64,000 nt of DNA from Chitinophaga terrae (ex Kim and Jung 2007) (GCF_900107795.1 NZ_FNRL01000013.1:119408-183407), one strand, 5' to 3'. Shown: positions 54,724 through 64,000, counted from the stretch's first letter. Notes: generated from the sequence alone by a model not told the origin. A program made the numbers and translations.

Positions 54724-56142
54724 TTATTTATTAGCTTCAAACCGGATATAGACGGGGCTTTCAGCGATTGTGATGGATAAGCCGGCGGCATCATTTTGTT
54801 TATAGCTTACTTCGGGTTCGGTATTCTCTGATTCTGCCATTCCTTTTACCTGTACTACTTTTCCAGGGAGCTGCGATAATTCGATAGCTGACTGTTTGGG
54901 TTGGTAACCATTCTTCTTATCAGTTCTCACACCGGTCGGCGACCATGCAACCCAGATCACCTGTGCAGGATCATCGCCCTTAATATATTCGTATACGTAA
55001 GCTTTGCCGGAATCCTGTTTAATGATCTTATTAAAGCGGTAATCGCCTAATGTCTGGTAAAGCTGTTTAACAGCCCAGAAAGCGGTTTTAGGAACAAAGT
55101 GCCTGGTGATGCCCGAGGCGGCGTGAACAGATGCTTCGTCATCATCGTCGTAGTAATACAGGTAGGCCCGTTGTACGTCCATTGCAGAGAACAAGAGGAA
55201 GGACCTAACCAGGTACTGGGCCTGTTGCAGATCAGTTGTACCCTGCCAGTTGAGTTTCAATGCCCAGTCTTTTCGTTTAGTCATGGCAGTATCTGTACAG
55301 GCGTCGTACCCGAACTCTGTGATCCAGATCTCCTTGTCTTTAGCCTGTGCATTGCGCCAAGCAATGGTGCTGTTCACCATTTCGAGGTAGTAGAGTGATC
55401 TGTCTTCCGGGTAACTCCTGTTCCATCCGTTCTCGTCTAATATTCCTTTATCGATAGTTGGATAAGTGTGTACGTTGATCACGTCGTAGAGCGGAAGCAT
55501 ATCGCTGCTGCCATACATGGAAGGGAGGTCCTGTGAATATTTATCTTCCCTCCCGGCTGTTACCGCCGGGGTCAGTATCCTGATGGTAGAATCGCCTGCG
55601 CGGATGCCCCTGGCCATTTCCCTGAAGAGTTTTTTGAATAATGTGCTGTCGAAATAGCTGCCTGGTTCATTGTCTATTTCCATGGACGTACACAACTTTT
55701 CCTGACCGGCAGGACCAAAATAGCTGGCCATGGCTTTACCGTAGTCGTATGCCCAGCTTTCTTTGCCCGCCCAGCGTTCTTTGTAATCTTTAACCGAAGG
55801 GCCAAATCCGAGGAATTGCAGGCATATATCAGTTTCGAAGCCATGTTCTTTCCAGGGGCCATATACGTCGTTCTTCCAGTTGATATTATTGGTAGCGAAG
55901 GGAGGGTGAATGGAGTCGCCCGGTTTTTCGGCGTCCCAGTTCATATTGTGGTAATTCCTGACCAGCCGGCATACCTGGCCATACAGGGCTGGTTTGAAGG
56001 CAAAATGCCCGTTAATGCCCATAAAATCTTTCATCAGGGGTTTGTTGGCCGGTATGATGGAGTCGGTAGCGGGTTTATGGACATTGGACATGCCGCAGCT
56101 AACAGTGAACAGCAGAATAAATAGTAAGAACCGTGGAGGCAT
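54724..56142 (-). CDS. lipoprotein glycoside hydrolase, clan GH-A-like
   Basis: 472 residues. The signal peptide ends in a lipobox (LLFTVSCG), so it should be anchored in a membrane, probably at the cell surface. The sequence suggests a TIM barrel with the acid/base Glu in MEIDNEPGSYF (after strand 4) and the nucleophile Glu in WITEFGYDA (after strand 7), the clan GH-A pattern. A C-terminal beta domain follows from about residue 390. The family number is uncertain; GH39-like and GH5-like proteins are both possible. It follows susC and susD on the same strand and probably makes the first surface cut in their substrate. Confidence 0.7.
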   Translation of the reverse strand: MPPRFLLFILLFTVSCGMSNVHKPATDSIIPANKPLMKDFMGINGHFAFKPALYGQVCRLVRNYHNMNWDAEKPGDSIHPPFATNNINWKNDVYGPWKEHGFETDICLQFLGFGPSVKDYKERWAGKESWAYDYGKAMASYFGPAGQEKLCTSMEIDNEPGSYFDSTLFKKLFREMARGIRAGDSTIRILTPAVTAGREDKYSQDLPSMYGSSDMLPLYDVINVHTYPTIDKGILDENGWNRSYPEDRSLYYLEMVNSTIAWRNAQAKDKEIWITEFGYDACTDTAMTKRKDWALKLNWQGTTDLQQAQYLVRSFLLFSAMDVQRAYLYYYDDDDEASVHAASGITRHFVPKTAFWAVKQLYQTLGDYRFNKIIKQDSGKAYVYEYIKGDDPAQVIWVAWSPTGVRTDKKNGYQPKQSAIELSQLPGKVVQVKGMAESENTEPEVSYKQNDAAGLSITIAESPVYIRFEANK

Positions 56143-56231
56143 AGTAAAATGAATTTGGGAGACAGTAAACTAACCTGTAGCAAGTTAGTGAACTATCTCC
56201 CAAAATTCACCTTTTCATTGTTCAATTTCTT

Positions 56232-57812
56232 TTATTTCCAGCCTGGCGTCTGTTTATAAGCCCCGTTGCTCCTGGAAACTTCGTCCGGGCTTATAGGCCA
56301 TGCCAGTTTATCTGCAGTGAAAGTTCTTGCAGGCCAAACTTCTACGATGGTATAAGGAGAATTAGGATCTGTTTTGCTGGCGTGGCTGCGGCCATGTAAT
56401 GGCATCCTGATCTTATCGAAATCTCCCCAACGTTTCAGGTCAGCAAGCCGGTCTGTCCATTCGCAGGCCAGTTCAACCCTGCGTTCGTGTTTCAGGTCTG
56501 CTAAGGTTGGGTTAGCGATAGGAGCAAGACCAACCCTGGCGCGCACTTCGTTCAACGGTCCTGAAGCATTCTGGCCGAGATTGATCATAGCTTCAGCTTT
56601 AAACAACAGGATCTCTGCGTATCTCATCAAAGGCAGGTTCAGTCTTGTAGTTGGGTAATCGCCATTTGGATTGATGTTAGGATTTGATCCTGAAACGCCG
56701 GGAGTACCGTAGCTATATGGTTCCATATACTTCCTGATCTGGAAACCGGAACGGCTGTTGGTAGAGAAGTAAGCTCTCTCCTGCCCGAAATACGTGAACT
56801 TGTCGCCGAACTTCAGGATGGTCACTTCTCTTCTCGGATCTGTAGCTTCGTATTCATCGTACAATTCTTCGGTAGGTTGGAAATATCCCCATCCGTTATA
56901 CAGGCCCCATCCGGTGTTTTCAAGTACTACACCAGGAAATTCTGAACCGCCTTCAACGCCTGAAGTGATAGACCAGATGTATTCTGAACTCCAGTTATTG
57001 GCAATAGTAAATACGGCCTGGTAATTTTCACGTCCTGTTGTTTTGTCTTTGATCAGGGCACGGTGACCTTCGTTCCTGATCTTGTCGCAAAGGTCAGGGA
57101 TCAAGGCCCATTTCGTTTTATCGTATTGCGCCCAGTAAGCGTAGGTTTTCACCATATAAGCCCAGGCAGCGGCTTTATGCGCCCTTCCTTTGTCGGTATC
57201 GCCGTATGTTTCAAAGAATGGTAACAGGTCGGCAGCTTTCTGAAGGTCGCTGATCACCTGCGCATAGTTGTCTGTTACGGAAGGCAACTGCGGAGGGATC
57301 TTTGTTCCATAACCTTCGTTTTCGGGTCCGATGAAAGGAACTCCCTGGTCTTTGTGTCCCCAGAGGTATGCAACCCAGAAATGGGCGAAGCCCCTGATGA
57401 AGTAAGCTTCTCCGAGCGCCCTGTTGCGTAAAGCTTCGGATGTGTTTTTGGAAGTAGGCACTCCCTGGATCACCTGGTTAGCTTTGTTGATGGTGTTATA
57501 GAGCGCGTTCCAGCCGCCGGTTAAATAACCTTCACGGCCGCTTGGGATGAAGTTCTTAATGTTTTCACCATCTGCTTTTGCACGGCCTACGATCAAATCG
57601 TCACTGGCATCCTGTACCCAGAAGAGGTCCCGGCCCCAGGTAGATTCGTCTTTGGTCGTTTCATACATTGCAGCTACTGCTTTGATGATGTCTGCATCGC
57701 TTTGCCAGAAATAGGCAGTAGTTGGCGCTCCGTTTGGCTTTGTGTCAACCCACTTGGAACAAGCGGATAGACCGATCATCGCAGCAAGGAAAAAATATTT
57801 ATGCGGTTTCAT
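56232..57812 (-). CDS. SusD/RagB-family outer membrane glycan-binding lipoprotein
   Basis: 526 residues with a lipoprotein signal (LSACSKW). Tetratricopeptide-like helical core with the SusD motifs NQVIQGVP, RGFAHFWVAYLWG and, near the C-terminus, LAWPISPDEVSRSNGAYKQ. SusD proteins bind the oligosaccharide at the surface and close over the SusC barrel. It lies 17 bp after susC in the same operon. Substrate unknown. Confidence 0.95.
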   Translation of the reverse strand: MKPHKYFFLAAMIGLSACSKWVDTKPNGAPTTAYFWQSDADIIKAVAAMYETTKDESTWGRDLFWVQDASDDLIVGRAKADGENIKNFIPSGREGYLTGGWNALYNTINKANQVIQGVPTSKNTSEALRNRALGEAYFIRGFAHFWVAYLWGHKDQGVPFIGPENEGYGTKIPPQLPSVTDNYAQVISDLQKAADLLPFFETYGDTDKGRAHKAAAWAYMVKTYAYWAQYDKTKWALIPDLCDKIRNEGHRALIKDKTTGRENYQAVFTIANNWSSEYIWSITSGVEGGSEFPGVVLENTGWGLYNGWGYFQPTEELYDEYEATDPRREVTILKFGDKFTYFGQERAYFSTNSRSGFQIRKYMEPYSYGTPGVSGSNPNINPNGDYPTTRLNLPLMRYAEILLFKAEAMINLGQNASGPLNEVRARVGLAPIANPTLADLKHERRVELACEWTDRLADLKRWGDFDKIRMPLHGRSHASKTDPNSPYTIVEVWPARTFTADKLAWPISPDEVSRSNGAYKQTPGWK

Positions 57813-57829
57813 GACATTTTTTGTTTAGA

Positions 57830-60800
57830 TCAGAATTTTACATTTACTCCTATTGAATATGCACGGGAAATTGGGAACTGACCGCCGTCTAATCCTATTC
57901 CACCTACTTCGGGGTCCATGCCTGAATACTTGGTAAAGGTCAGGAGGTTATCGCCGCTGACATAAACACGCAGGCCTTTGTTCCAGCGCATTTTCGGGAA
58001 TGTATACCCGATGAGGAGATTTTTCAGGCGCAGGTAATCGCCTTTTTCGAGGTACCAGTCAGAGTTTGTACCGAAATTCTTGTTAGGATCGTTGGCCCTG
58101 ATCTGCGGGATGTTGCTGCCGGTATTTTCAGGAGACCATGCATCCAGTATCTTGTTCCAACGGTTGTAACCTTGTTCTGAGCCGCTCAGTGTAGTCATTT
58201 TAAAGGCATTGAATAGTTTTACGCCGCCTACGCCCTGCATGAAAACGCTCAGGTCAAAATTCTTCCAGGTAACACTGGCAGAGAAACCATAAGTTACTTT
58301 AGGCGCTGCATTACCCATATAAACACGGTCATCATCATCAATTTTTCCATCTCCACTCTCATCAACAAATTTCAGGTCGCCTGCTTTTGCGTTAGGTTGG
58401 ATAGGTTTTCCATCCTTCTGGTAGGCTTTCGCTTCAGCATCTGACTGGAAGATACCATCTGTTTTGATCAGCCAGTAAGAGAAAAGCGGTTCGCCAACTT
58501 TTGATCTGAATGGAACCAGTATGCCTCTGAAAGCGTCACCGAATTGCATTACAGAATTAGGATTGTTGTCGATTTCCAGTACCCTGTTCTTTAAAGTGGC
58601 GAAGTTGGCATTCAGGTTATAACCCACCTGTCCGATCTTATTAGCATAGGTAGCACTGAATTCCCATCCGGTATTGCCGATCTTACCCTGGTTGATAAGA
58701 GGTGCGGAAAGTCCGAAAGTATTTGGCCATCCGCTGGTCTGGCGGTAGATGAGATCAAAAGTCTTTTTATCAAAGTAGTCAACTGTTAATAACAGTTTCT
58801 GTTTGAAGAGGCTGATGTCCAGGCCCACGTCTGTTTGTTGAGATGATTCCCAGCTTAATTGCGGATTGATGGCGCCGGACAAGGACAAGGAGTTGCTGCG
58901 TGGCGAGTTGGCGCCTATCTGGTAGGTATAGCCTGGAGTTAAGGTCTGGTATCCATAATATAAAGGAACAGTTTCTATACTACCTACTTTACCCCAGCTG
59001 CCCCTGATCTTTAACAGGTCAACAAAGTCGAGATGGAAGAAAGGTTCGGAGCTGATCTTCCAGGCGGCTGTAACGCCAGGGAAGCTATGCGCCCTGTAGC
59101 CTGGCGCTAAACGACCGGCTATATCGTACCTGTAGCTACCGGTTACAAAATACCTGTCGGCCCAGCTATAGGAAGCACGACCTACATAGGAAGCGTTCCT
59201 GTCTACGTTGTTGTAATCTGTGGGAATATCTTTTGAAAAATCCAATGCGTTGGTAAAGTATTGCGCCCAATCGGCTTCATTTTCGAATCCTCTTGCTCCT
59301 GCGGTAAATCCTTTATCGCCTCTTTCCTGGGAAGTGATAGAGGCCATTAAACCTAAACTGTGCCTGTTAAAGGTCCTGGTGTAGTTCAAGGTATTTTCCC
59401 ATATCCAGTGGTAGATGTTGCCATCGGCATAGGAGAGGAAGTTCATATCGTTAGGTTTACCTGGTTCGGTAATTTTCGGAGTGAACTTTTTGTAATAGGA
59501 GTTGATCTGGCGATACGAGAACCTGGAAACGTAAGAAAGGCCAGGTACCAGGTTGCTGTATGAAAACTCAGAAATGGATTGTAAATCATTTGATTTATTG
59601 GTCGCTTTGTTCCTGAGCAACAGGGCTACCGGGTTTAAGGCATCGCCATGAATACCATTGTAGTCAGAGTTGCGCGGTCCCACACCTCCAAAGCTACCGT
59701 CGTCGTAGTACACGGTGGCAGAACGTGGCATATAGATGGCAGAAAGGATCACGCCACTGTAACCGCTGGCTGTTTCGGCATCCCTGTTTTCGTTGTTATT
59801 CCAAAAGATATCCTGTTTGAATTTGATATTCTTGGTGAACTGGTAGTTCACGTTCAGACGGAGGGAAAGATTTTTATTGAAAGTGTTCAACAGTGTTCCT
59901 TCTTCGTTTTCATATCGTCCCTGGAAGAGCGCTGTCAGTTTTTCAGAACCGGCGTTCAAAGTAACAACATGACGTTGAACAGGGGCTGTACGGAAGATCT
60001 CTTTCATCCAATCGGTACGTGTAACCTGGGCGTATGGATTTTTAGTGATATCCCATCCATCTTGTGGCGGGTTGCCGGCGTTTTTATCTGCAAGGTTGGC
60101 AACCATTGCCTGTTGGGAAGCATCCAGCGACTGCAAGGTACGCCATGCCTGTTTAACACCTGTGAAGCCCTGGTATTGAACGTAAGGATCGCCTTTTGTA
60201 GCTTGCCTTGTTGTTACCAGCACAACGCCTGAAGAACCGGCAAAAGCGCCGTAGATAGCAGCGGATGCCGCATCTTTCAATACGGTGATGGATTCTACAT
60301 CCGCAGGGTTATAAGGCGCGTTGGGAACTCCATCTACCACATACATCACAGAACCGCCGGAAGGGGAACCCACACCCCTGATCACCATGTTATTGGAGTT
60401 GGTAGGGTGTCCGCCATTGCTTACTACCGTAACGCCTGGAATGCGGCCTTGCAGCATGTTGCTAAGGTCGGTAACGGGGCGTTCTTTTAATGTTTTCATA
60501 TCGGAGATCGTACTTACTGCTGCAGAGAGGTCTCCCTTTTTGGCAGTGCCGTATCCCAATACCACAACAGCATCCAGATCACTACTCCCATGTTTCAGGG
60601 TGATGTTCAGCGTTTCCTGGTTACCTGCTGTTACATCAACGGTGGTGAAGCCGACATAGCTGAAACTGATAACAGATTTTTCATCAGGTACGTTGATGGT
60701 GAACTTACCGTTCATGTCGGTAACTGTCCTGATCTGTGTACCTTTTACCCAAACAGAAACGCCGGGGATAGGTTCCTGTTCATCAGACACCACTCGACCC

Positions 60801-61216
60801 GAGATCTTTTTTGTTACCACCTGTTGGGGAGCAGGTGTTTCATCCTGTTCTGCTTTTCTTAACAGGATGGCTTTTTCATTGACACTGTATTCGATGCCTG
60901 ATTTACTGCGCAGCATTTGCAGCGCCTCACTCAGCGTAATGTTATTAGGCTTGAAATCCTTGACAATGATGCGGTCGAAGTCCTGTTTCACATAGCTGAA
61001 AGTGAAGGAACTTTGAGCGCCCAGCGCAGTGAGCACTTGCGACAAAGAGGCGCTGGAAATATCGAGCTTTACTTTTTCATTCAGGCTGTTTTGTCTTGCA
61101 AACAGTGAAGTAGAAAGCAGTAAAGCTCCTCCCAACAGGCCCAGTCGTTTAATACGAGCAGTGGTTACTCCGGGCGCCGGAATAAACTGATCAGAAGAGG
61201 TAAACTTCCTTTTCAT
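57830..61216 (-). CDS. SusC/RagA-family TonB-dependent transporter with STN domain
   Basis: 1128 residues. Signal region, then an STN (secretin/TonB N-terminal) domain at about residues 50-108 (SLSQVLTALGAQSSFTFSY), a carboxypeptidase-regulatory-like domain at about 136-215 (ISGRVVSDEQEPIPGVSVWV), the plug (ISDMKTLKERPVTDLSNMLQ), and a 22-strand barrel ending in YSIGVNVKF. It imports oligosaccharides with TonB energy. The STN domain contacts a FecR-type anti-sigma factor, and fecR and an ECF sigma gene lie directly upstream on the same strand, so transport and signalling are linked. Confidence 0.96.
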   Translation of the reverse strand: MKRKFTSSDQFIPAPGVTTARIKRLGLLGGALLLSTSLFARQNSLNEKVKLDISSASLSQVLTALGAQSSFTFSYVKQDFDRIIVKDFKPNNITLSEALQMLRSKSGIEYSVNEKAILLRKAEQDETPAPQQVVTKKISGRVVSDEQEPIPGVSVWVKGTQIRTVTDMNGKFTINVPDEKSVISFSYVGFTTVDVTAGNQETLNITLKHGSSDLDAVVVLGYGTAKKGDLSAAVSTISDMKTLKERPVTDLSNMLQGRIPGVTVVSNGGHPTNSNNMVIRGVGSPSGGSVMYVVDGVPNAPYNPADVESITVLKDAASAAIYGAFAGSSGVVLVTTRQATKGDPYVQYQGFTGVKQAWRTLQSLDASQQAMVANLADKNAGNPPQDGWDITKNPYAQVTRTDWMKEIFRTAPVQRHVVTLNAGSEKLTALFQGRYENEEGTLLNTFNKNLSLRLNVNYQFTKNIKFKQDIFWNNNENRDAETASGYSGVILSAIYMPRSATVYYDDGSFGGVGPRNSDYNGIHGDALNPVALLLRNKATNKSNDLQSISEFSYSNLVPGLSYVSRFSYRQINSYYKKFTPKITEPGKPNDMNFLSYADGNIYHWIWENTLNYTRTFNRHSLGLMASITSQERGDKGFTAGARGFENEADWAQYFTNALDFSKDIPTDYNNVDRNASYVGRASYSWADRYFVTGSYRYDIAGRLAPGYRAHSFPGVTAAWKISSEPFFHLDFVDLLKIRGSWGKVGSIETVPLYYGYQTLTPGYTYQIGANSPRSNSLSLSGAINPQLSWESSQQTDVGLDISLFKQKLLLTVDYFDKKTFDLIYRQTSGWPNTFGLSAPLINQGKIGNTGWEFSATYANKIGQVGYNLNANFATLKNRVLEIDNNPNSVMQFGDAFRGILVPFRSKVGEPLFSYWLIKTDGIFQSDAEAKAYQKDGKPIQPNAKAGDLKFVDESGDGKIDDDDRVYMGNAAPKVTYGFSASVTWKNFDLSVFMQGVGGVKLFNAFKMTTLSGSEQGYNRWNKILDAWSPENTGSNIPQIRANDPNKNFGTNSDWYLEKGDYLRLKNLLIGYTFPKMRWNKGLRVYVSGDNLLTFTKYSGMDPEVGGIGLDGGQFPISRAYSIGVNVKF

Positions 61217-61248
61217 GGTTTAGTTGTTTTCAGGTAGTTCGTTGTGGT

Positions 61249-62196
61249 TTAATAAATAGTTACTTGTTTGTCAGAGATCCTATAATTTTTTCGATTGATA
61301 TAACATAAGTTGGAAAGGACATTACGGAAGTCGGTGTTGTTAAGCAATACATTCACATGCTTGTTGATGTCTTTGGTGTTTTGCCAGTTCACTGTATATC
61401 CATAATGGCCGCAAAGCCTGTTGACAGCGTCTTTAAATGAGATGTCGTTTGCTGAGAAAGCGCCATGTTTCCAGGAGTCGGTCTGTAATGTGTTCACTTT
61501 GTCGATATCGAAGTTCCGGCCTTCGTTGCTGAATGATGCAGCATATCCTGGTTTTAAAACAACAGAGACGCTGCTGTCGTGAGCCGAACGGACGTTAACC
61601 TTGCCCCGGGATAATATAACCCTCGAAAGTTCTTCGCCTGGATACGCTTCAACGTTGAATTGAGTACCCAGTACCCGGATATTTATATCGCGGGTCCGGA
61701 TGACAAAAGGATTTTTTTCATCGCCTTTTACATCAAAATAAGCCTCCCCGGTAAGTTGTATTTGCCGGTGGGTGAGATCGAAGTTCTTTTTATAGCGGAT
61801 GGTAGCTGTAGTATTTAACCATACCTGGCTGCTGTCTGGCAGTACTACCAGTTTAGGCGTGGTATCAGTGTTGGTAATGGCAAGGTAGTCGTTCGGCGCC
61901 GGGTGATTCTTTTTAGGGGATAAAAGATACGATATGCCAACGCCTAACAGTACTGCGGCAGCGGCGGCGGCTATCCATCGCCGGTAACGAGGCTTAGGTT
62001 TTTCTGTTGCTTGCCTGAAGTTGAGCAGGAATTGCTGTTGGTATTGATCCGATAACGCCTGGTTTACGGGCATTATTTCCTCACCCTGGTCTATACTTCT
62101 ATACCAGTTATCCAATAACTCCAGTTCTTCCGGAGTACATTTACCTGCATGAAATTTTTCCAGTAAGGCCAGCGCCTTTGAGTAATTTTGTTCCAT
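61249..62196 (-). CDS. FecR-family anti-sigma regulator
   Basis: 315 residues. A cytoplasmic N-terminal part (about 1-70, with LLDNWYRSID) is followed by one membrane helix (about 72-92) and a periplasmic FecR domain (IRYKKNFDLTHRQIQLTGEAYFDV, then FNVEAYPGEELSRVILSRGKV). The C-terminal DUF4974-like region contains ISFKDAVNRLCGHYGYTVNW. It senses the STN domain of SusC and controls the neighbouring ECF sigma factor. It sits 33 bp before susC. Confidence 0.94.
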   Translation of the reverse strand: MEQNYSKALALLEKFHAGKCTPEELELLDNWYRSIDQGEEIMPVNQALSDQYQQQFLLNFRQATEKPKPRYRRWIAAAAAAVLLGVGISYLLSPKKNHPAPNDYLAITNTDTTPKLVVLPDSSQVWLNTTATIRYKKNFDLTHRQIQLTGEAYFDVKGDEKNPFVIRTRDINIRVLGTQFNVEAYPGEELSRVILSRGKVNVRSAHDSSVSVVLKPGYAASFSNEGRNFDIDKVNTLQTDSWKHGAFSANDISFKDAVNRLCGHYGYTVNWQNTKDINKHVNVLLNNTDFRNVLSNLCYINRKNYRISDKQVTIY

Positions 62197-62245
62197 CTCA
62201 TAGGTAGAGTACCCGATGATGGAAAAATGTTAACTGGTTTCTGTG

Positions 62246-62845
62246 TTAACGAATTGTAAACAATAATAAGGAGGAAACCAGGCTGACGGAAAGGGAGGGA
62301 TTCGTCTGAATATGCAGTTTCACCTGTTTCAGCGCCCTGCTGTATAAGACCCTTGCGGAGCCTGCGTCTATATTTAAAAGTTGTGCTATTTGCTGGTAGG
62401 AGTAATGATGTTTTACCCTTAGTATGAATAGTTTGCGCTGGCTTTCGGAAAGGGAGCCTAAAGCCTCATCCACTAATGTTTCTTTTAGTCCATGCAGTTC
62501 TTCCTGTCCTAAAGCATCGGCAGTTTCTATAGTATCATTTAATAATACTTCCAGTTTTTTCAGATGGGCGTTGTAACGTCCGTTTGTTCGGTAGTAATTA
62601 AATATCCTGAATTTTAAAGCATTGAGAAGATAATACTCCAGGTTGGGGCCTTTAGGGGCTTCTTCCCAGTGTTCCCATAACGACAACAGCACATCCTGCA
62701 CGATGTCGAAAGCATCGTGGGCATTGGTTTTGGCGGTTGCAATTCCCAACAGTTTATTCCAATACAAGGCAACAGATGCTTCGAAGGCAGCCCTGGAAGC
62801 GTCGTAAGCCAGTGAAGGAAAATTTAGTTTCTGATACGCAGGCAT
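62246..62845 (-). CDS. ECF-type RNA polymerase sigma factor
   Basis: 199 residues. Region 2 has DAFDIVQDVLLSLWEHW and a C-terminal region 4 helix-turn-helix has SESQRKLFILRVKHHYSYQQIAQLL. Size and order match Bacteroidota ECF sigmas that pair with FecR and a SusC transducer. First gene of the minus-strand PUL operon and likely its activator. Confidence 0.94.
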   Translation of the reverse strand: MPAYQKLNFPSLAYDASRAAFEASVALYWNKLLGIATAKTNAHDAFDIVQDVLLSLWEHWEEAPKGPNLEYYLLNALKFRIFNYYRTNGRYNAHLKKLEVLLNDTIETADALGQEELHGLKETLVDEALGSLSESQRKLFILRVKHHYSYQQIAQLLNIDAGSARVLYSRALKQVKLHIQTNPSLSVSLVSSLLLFTIR

Positions 62846-62865
62846 AAAGCAATATAACGTCAGAT

Positions 62866-62873
62866 CAAAATTA
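62866..62873 (-). promoter_or_regulatory. -7 element of the sigma-fecR-susCD operon
   Basis: TAATTTTG on the minus strand fits TAnnTTTG. It lies 20 bp before the sigma factor ATG, giving a very short leader. No clear -33 TTTG is visible. Confidence 0.4.
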
Positions 62874-63108
62874 ATAGACCAATATTAAGTGGATATTAAA
62901 TCATTCGTCTGTAGGCATTATTTCATCATTCACATCTGGTCTTTGAATACGCGATATTTAGTTTTGGTTGTATGAATCTTTGATTCAATAATCTATAATT
63001 CCCTTTTCAATAACGTGTTAGCAGATAATTTTACAAGCGTCTTTTGTACATTATTCATATCATACTTTTATAAATATAGTTTTATTTTAGCTTTCTAAAA
63101 ATATTTTT

Positions 63109-63771
63109 ATGTGGTCTGTAGATGAGGCTATAAGATTGCAGGAAGAGTTGAGTAAACAGGTGATTGTTGCAGATCAGTTTAGCGATCCTGTTAAGTATAT
63201 TGCCGGAACAGATGTGGAATACGATAAAGATACGGATCTGATAGCAGGAAGCATAGTAGTGTTGGATTATTTAACGATGGAGACGATGGAAGTGGCGACG
63301 CATTGTATGGAGGCAGCGTTTCCGTATATACCGGGATTATTTTCGTTCAGGGAGATGCCTCCTTTATTGAAGGCGTTTGAAAAGCTGAAGATCATTCCGG
63401 ATATTTTTATCTGCGATGCGCAGGGGTTGGCGCATCAGCGGAGGTTTGGGCTTGCCTGTCATTTTGGAGTAACTATTAACCTTCCGGTTATAGGATGTGG
63501 GAAAACGAGGCTGTATGGGGAGTATGAAGGATTAGGTATTGAGAGAGGAAGTATTGCGCCGTTGATGGCCCAGGATAATGGTCAGCATATTGGTAATGCT
63601 GTACGTACGCAAAAGGGGATCAATCCTGTTTTTGTATCGGTAGGTCATAAGATCTCCCTGGAAACGGCAACGGGTATAGTATTGCGTATGAGTACCCGTT
63701 ATAGATTGCCGGAAACGACGCGTATAGCGGATCATTATGGTAGGTTAGCGATGGAGGCGTATAAAAATTAA
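63109..63771 (+). CDS. nfi: endonuclease V
   Basis: 220 residues of the EndoV fold. The three acidic residues that bind the metal are visible: Asp in YIAGTDVEYDKD, Glu in LFSFREMPPLL and Asp in FICDAQGLAHQRRFGLACHFG. The PYIPGLFSF wedge motif that inserts at the lesion is intact. It nicks DNA 3' to deoxyinosine and other deaminated bases in repair. It has lower GC than neighbouring genes and its own AT-rich 263-bp upstream region. Confidence 0.95.
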   Translation: MWSVDEAIRLQEELSKQVIVADQFSDPVKYIAGTDVEYDKDTDLIAGSIVVLDYLTMETMEVATHCMEAAFPYIPGLFSFREMPPLLKAFEKLKIIPDIFICDAQGLAHQRRFGLACHFGVTINLPVIGCGKTRLYGEYEGLGIERGSIAPLMAQDNGQHIGNAVRTQKGINPVFVSVGHKISLETATGIVLRMSTRYRLPETTRIADHYGRLAMEAYKN

Positions 63772-63824
63772 TTTTATTTGGAAGATTCATTTTTTTTAAT
63801 CTATATTTGCAGCCCCTTAGGGAA

Positions 63825-63898
63825 GGATCGGTAGTTCAGTTGGTTAGAATGCCGCCCTGTCACGGCGGAGGTCGCGGGTTCGAGTCCCGTCCGGTCCG
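63825..63898 (+). tRNA. tRNA-Asp (GTC)
   Basis: 74 nt with a complete cloverleaf. Acceptor GGATCGG pairs with CCGGTCC (one T-G), the D-arm is TAGTTCAGTTGGTTAGA, anticodon stem CCGCC / GGCGG encloses CTGTCAC with GTC at 63859-63861, and the T-arm is GCGGG TTCGAGT CCCGT. The 3' CCA is not encoded. Confidence 0.97.
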
Positions 63899-63908
63899 CG
63901 AGGATCGA

Positions 63909-63940
63909 GGTCACATCGGAGAACGGTGTGACCTTTTTTG
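63909..63940 (+). terminator. terminator downstream of tRNA-Asp
   Basis: GGTCACA / TGTGACC stem with an 11-nt loop, followed by TTTTTTG, 11 bp after the tRNA. Confidence 0.75.
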
Positions 63941-63963
63941 TTTTTGGGATTTTATGATGTGCC

Positions 63964-64000
63964 TTGTCACGGTCTCTACTGAGTAGAGACGGGTTCGAGT
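63964..64000 (+). repeat. truncated tRNA-Asp-like duplicate at the window end
   Basis: CTTGTCACGG (anticodon-loop region) and CGGGTTCGAGT (T-arm) of the tRNA-Asp recur here about 100 bp downstream. They are joined by a perfect hairpin TCTCTAC TGA GTAGAGA instead of the normal variable region. No D-arm or acceptor half precedes it. The sequence is cut by the end of the window, so a longer second element cannot be ruled out. Confidence 0.5.

Overview
The window looks like the chromosome of a Bacteroidota bacterium, most likely Chitinophagaceae and close to Chitinophaga. The evidence is a SusC/SusD pair under FecR/ECF-sigma control, LytS/LytTR regulators, a flexirubin/aryl-polyene-type fatty-acid cluster, Bacteroidota-type promoters (TAnnTTTG), weak ribosome binding sites, and many secreted glycan-active enzymes. 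No phage, transposase, CRISPR array or plasmid gene was seen. Layout: 0-6.7 kb is the end of a polyene pigment-type cluster (KAS III, BtrH-like acyltransferase, two-gene ABC exporter, ACP, ketosynthase, chain-length-factor-like partner). 6.7-17.5 kb is mostly housekeeping: M14 carboxypeptidase, ribosomal protein S20, 2-oxoglutarate dehydrogenase E1 and E2, an RNA m5C methyltransferase and MnmA. It is interrupted near 13.7-14.9 kb by a low-GC patch with an orphan gene and a decayed RelE-like toxin. 17.7-35 kb is a uronic-acid catabolic island. One arm (uxaC, uxaB, uxaA, kdgK, eda, exuT) takes galacturonate-type hexuronates through altronate to KDG, then to pyruvate and glyceraldehyde-3-phosphate. 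The other arm (heparinase II/III-like lyase, GH88, GH105-DUF4861, kduI, kduD) takes unsaturated uronides from lyase digestion to the same KDG. A LacI-family regulator and a perfect 14-bp palindrome in the kduI promoter suggest the control circuit. A 224-bp hairpin separates exuT from uxaA and includes both stop codons. 35-39.5 kb holds a Pls/PosA-type NRPS-like megaenzyme with a GNAT acetyltransferase. It is followed by a gene-poor stretch with an SRPBCC remnant and several hairpins. 40.4-49 kb holds a diheme cytochrome, a LytS/LytTR two-component pair, a 66-residue Thr-rich Cys-free peptide, a receiver-only regulator and a full-length lantibiotic dehydratase. This block is the best candidate for an undescribed system: a LanB-type RiPP locus without a cyclase, whose likely substrate cannot form lanthionine rings. 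A sorbosone-dehydrogenase-like protein with its own cytochrome c follows. 49-53.7 kb: an M15 peptidase, a phosphoserine phosphatase fused to a shrunken phosphoglycerate dehydrogenase tail, and an AlgI/AlgJ-like O-acetylation pair. 53.8-62.8 kb is a minus-strand polysaccharide utilisation locus: ECF sigma, FecR, SusC with STN domain, SusD, a clan GH-A-like lipoprotein glycosidase and a frameshifted TolB-like propeller gene. The window ends with endonuclease V, tRNA-Asp(GTC) and a truncated tRNA-Asp-like duplicate.
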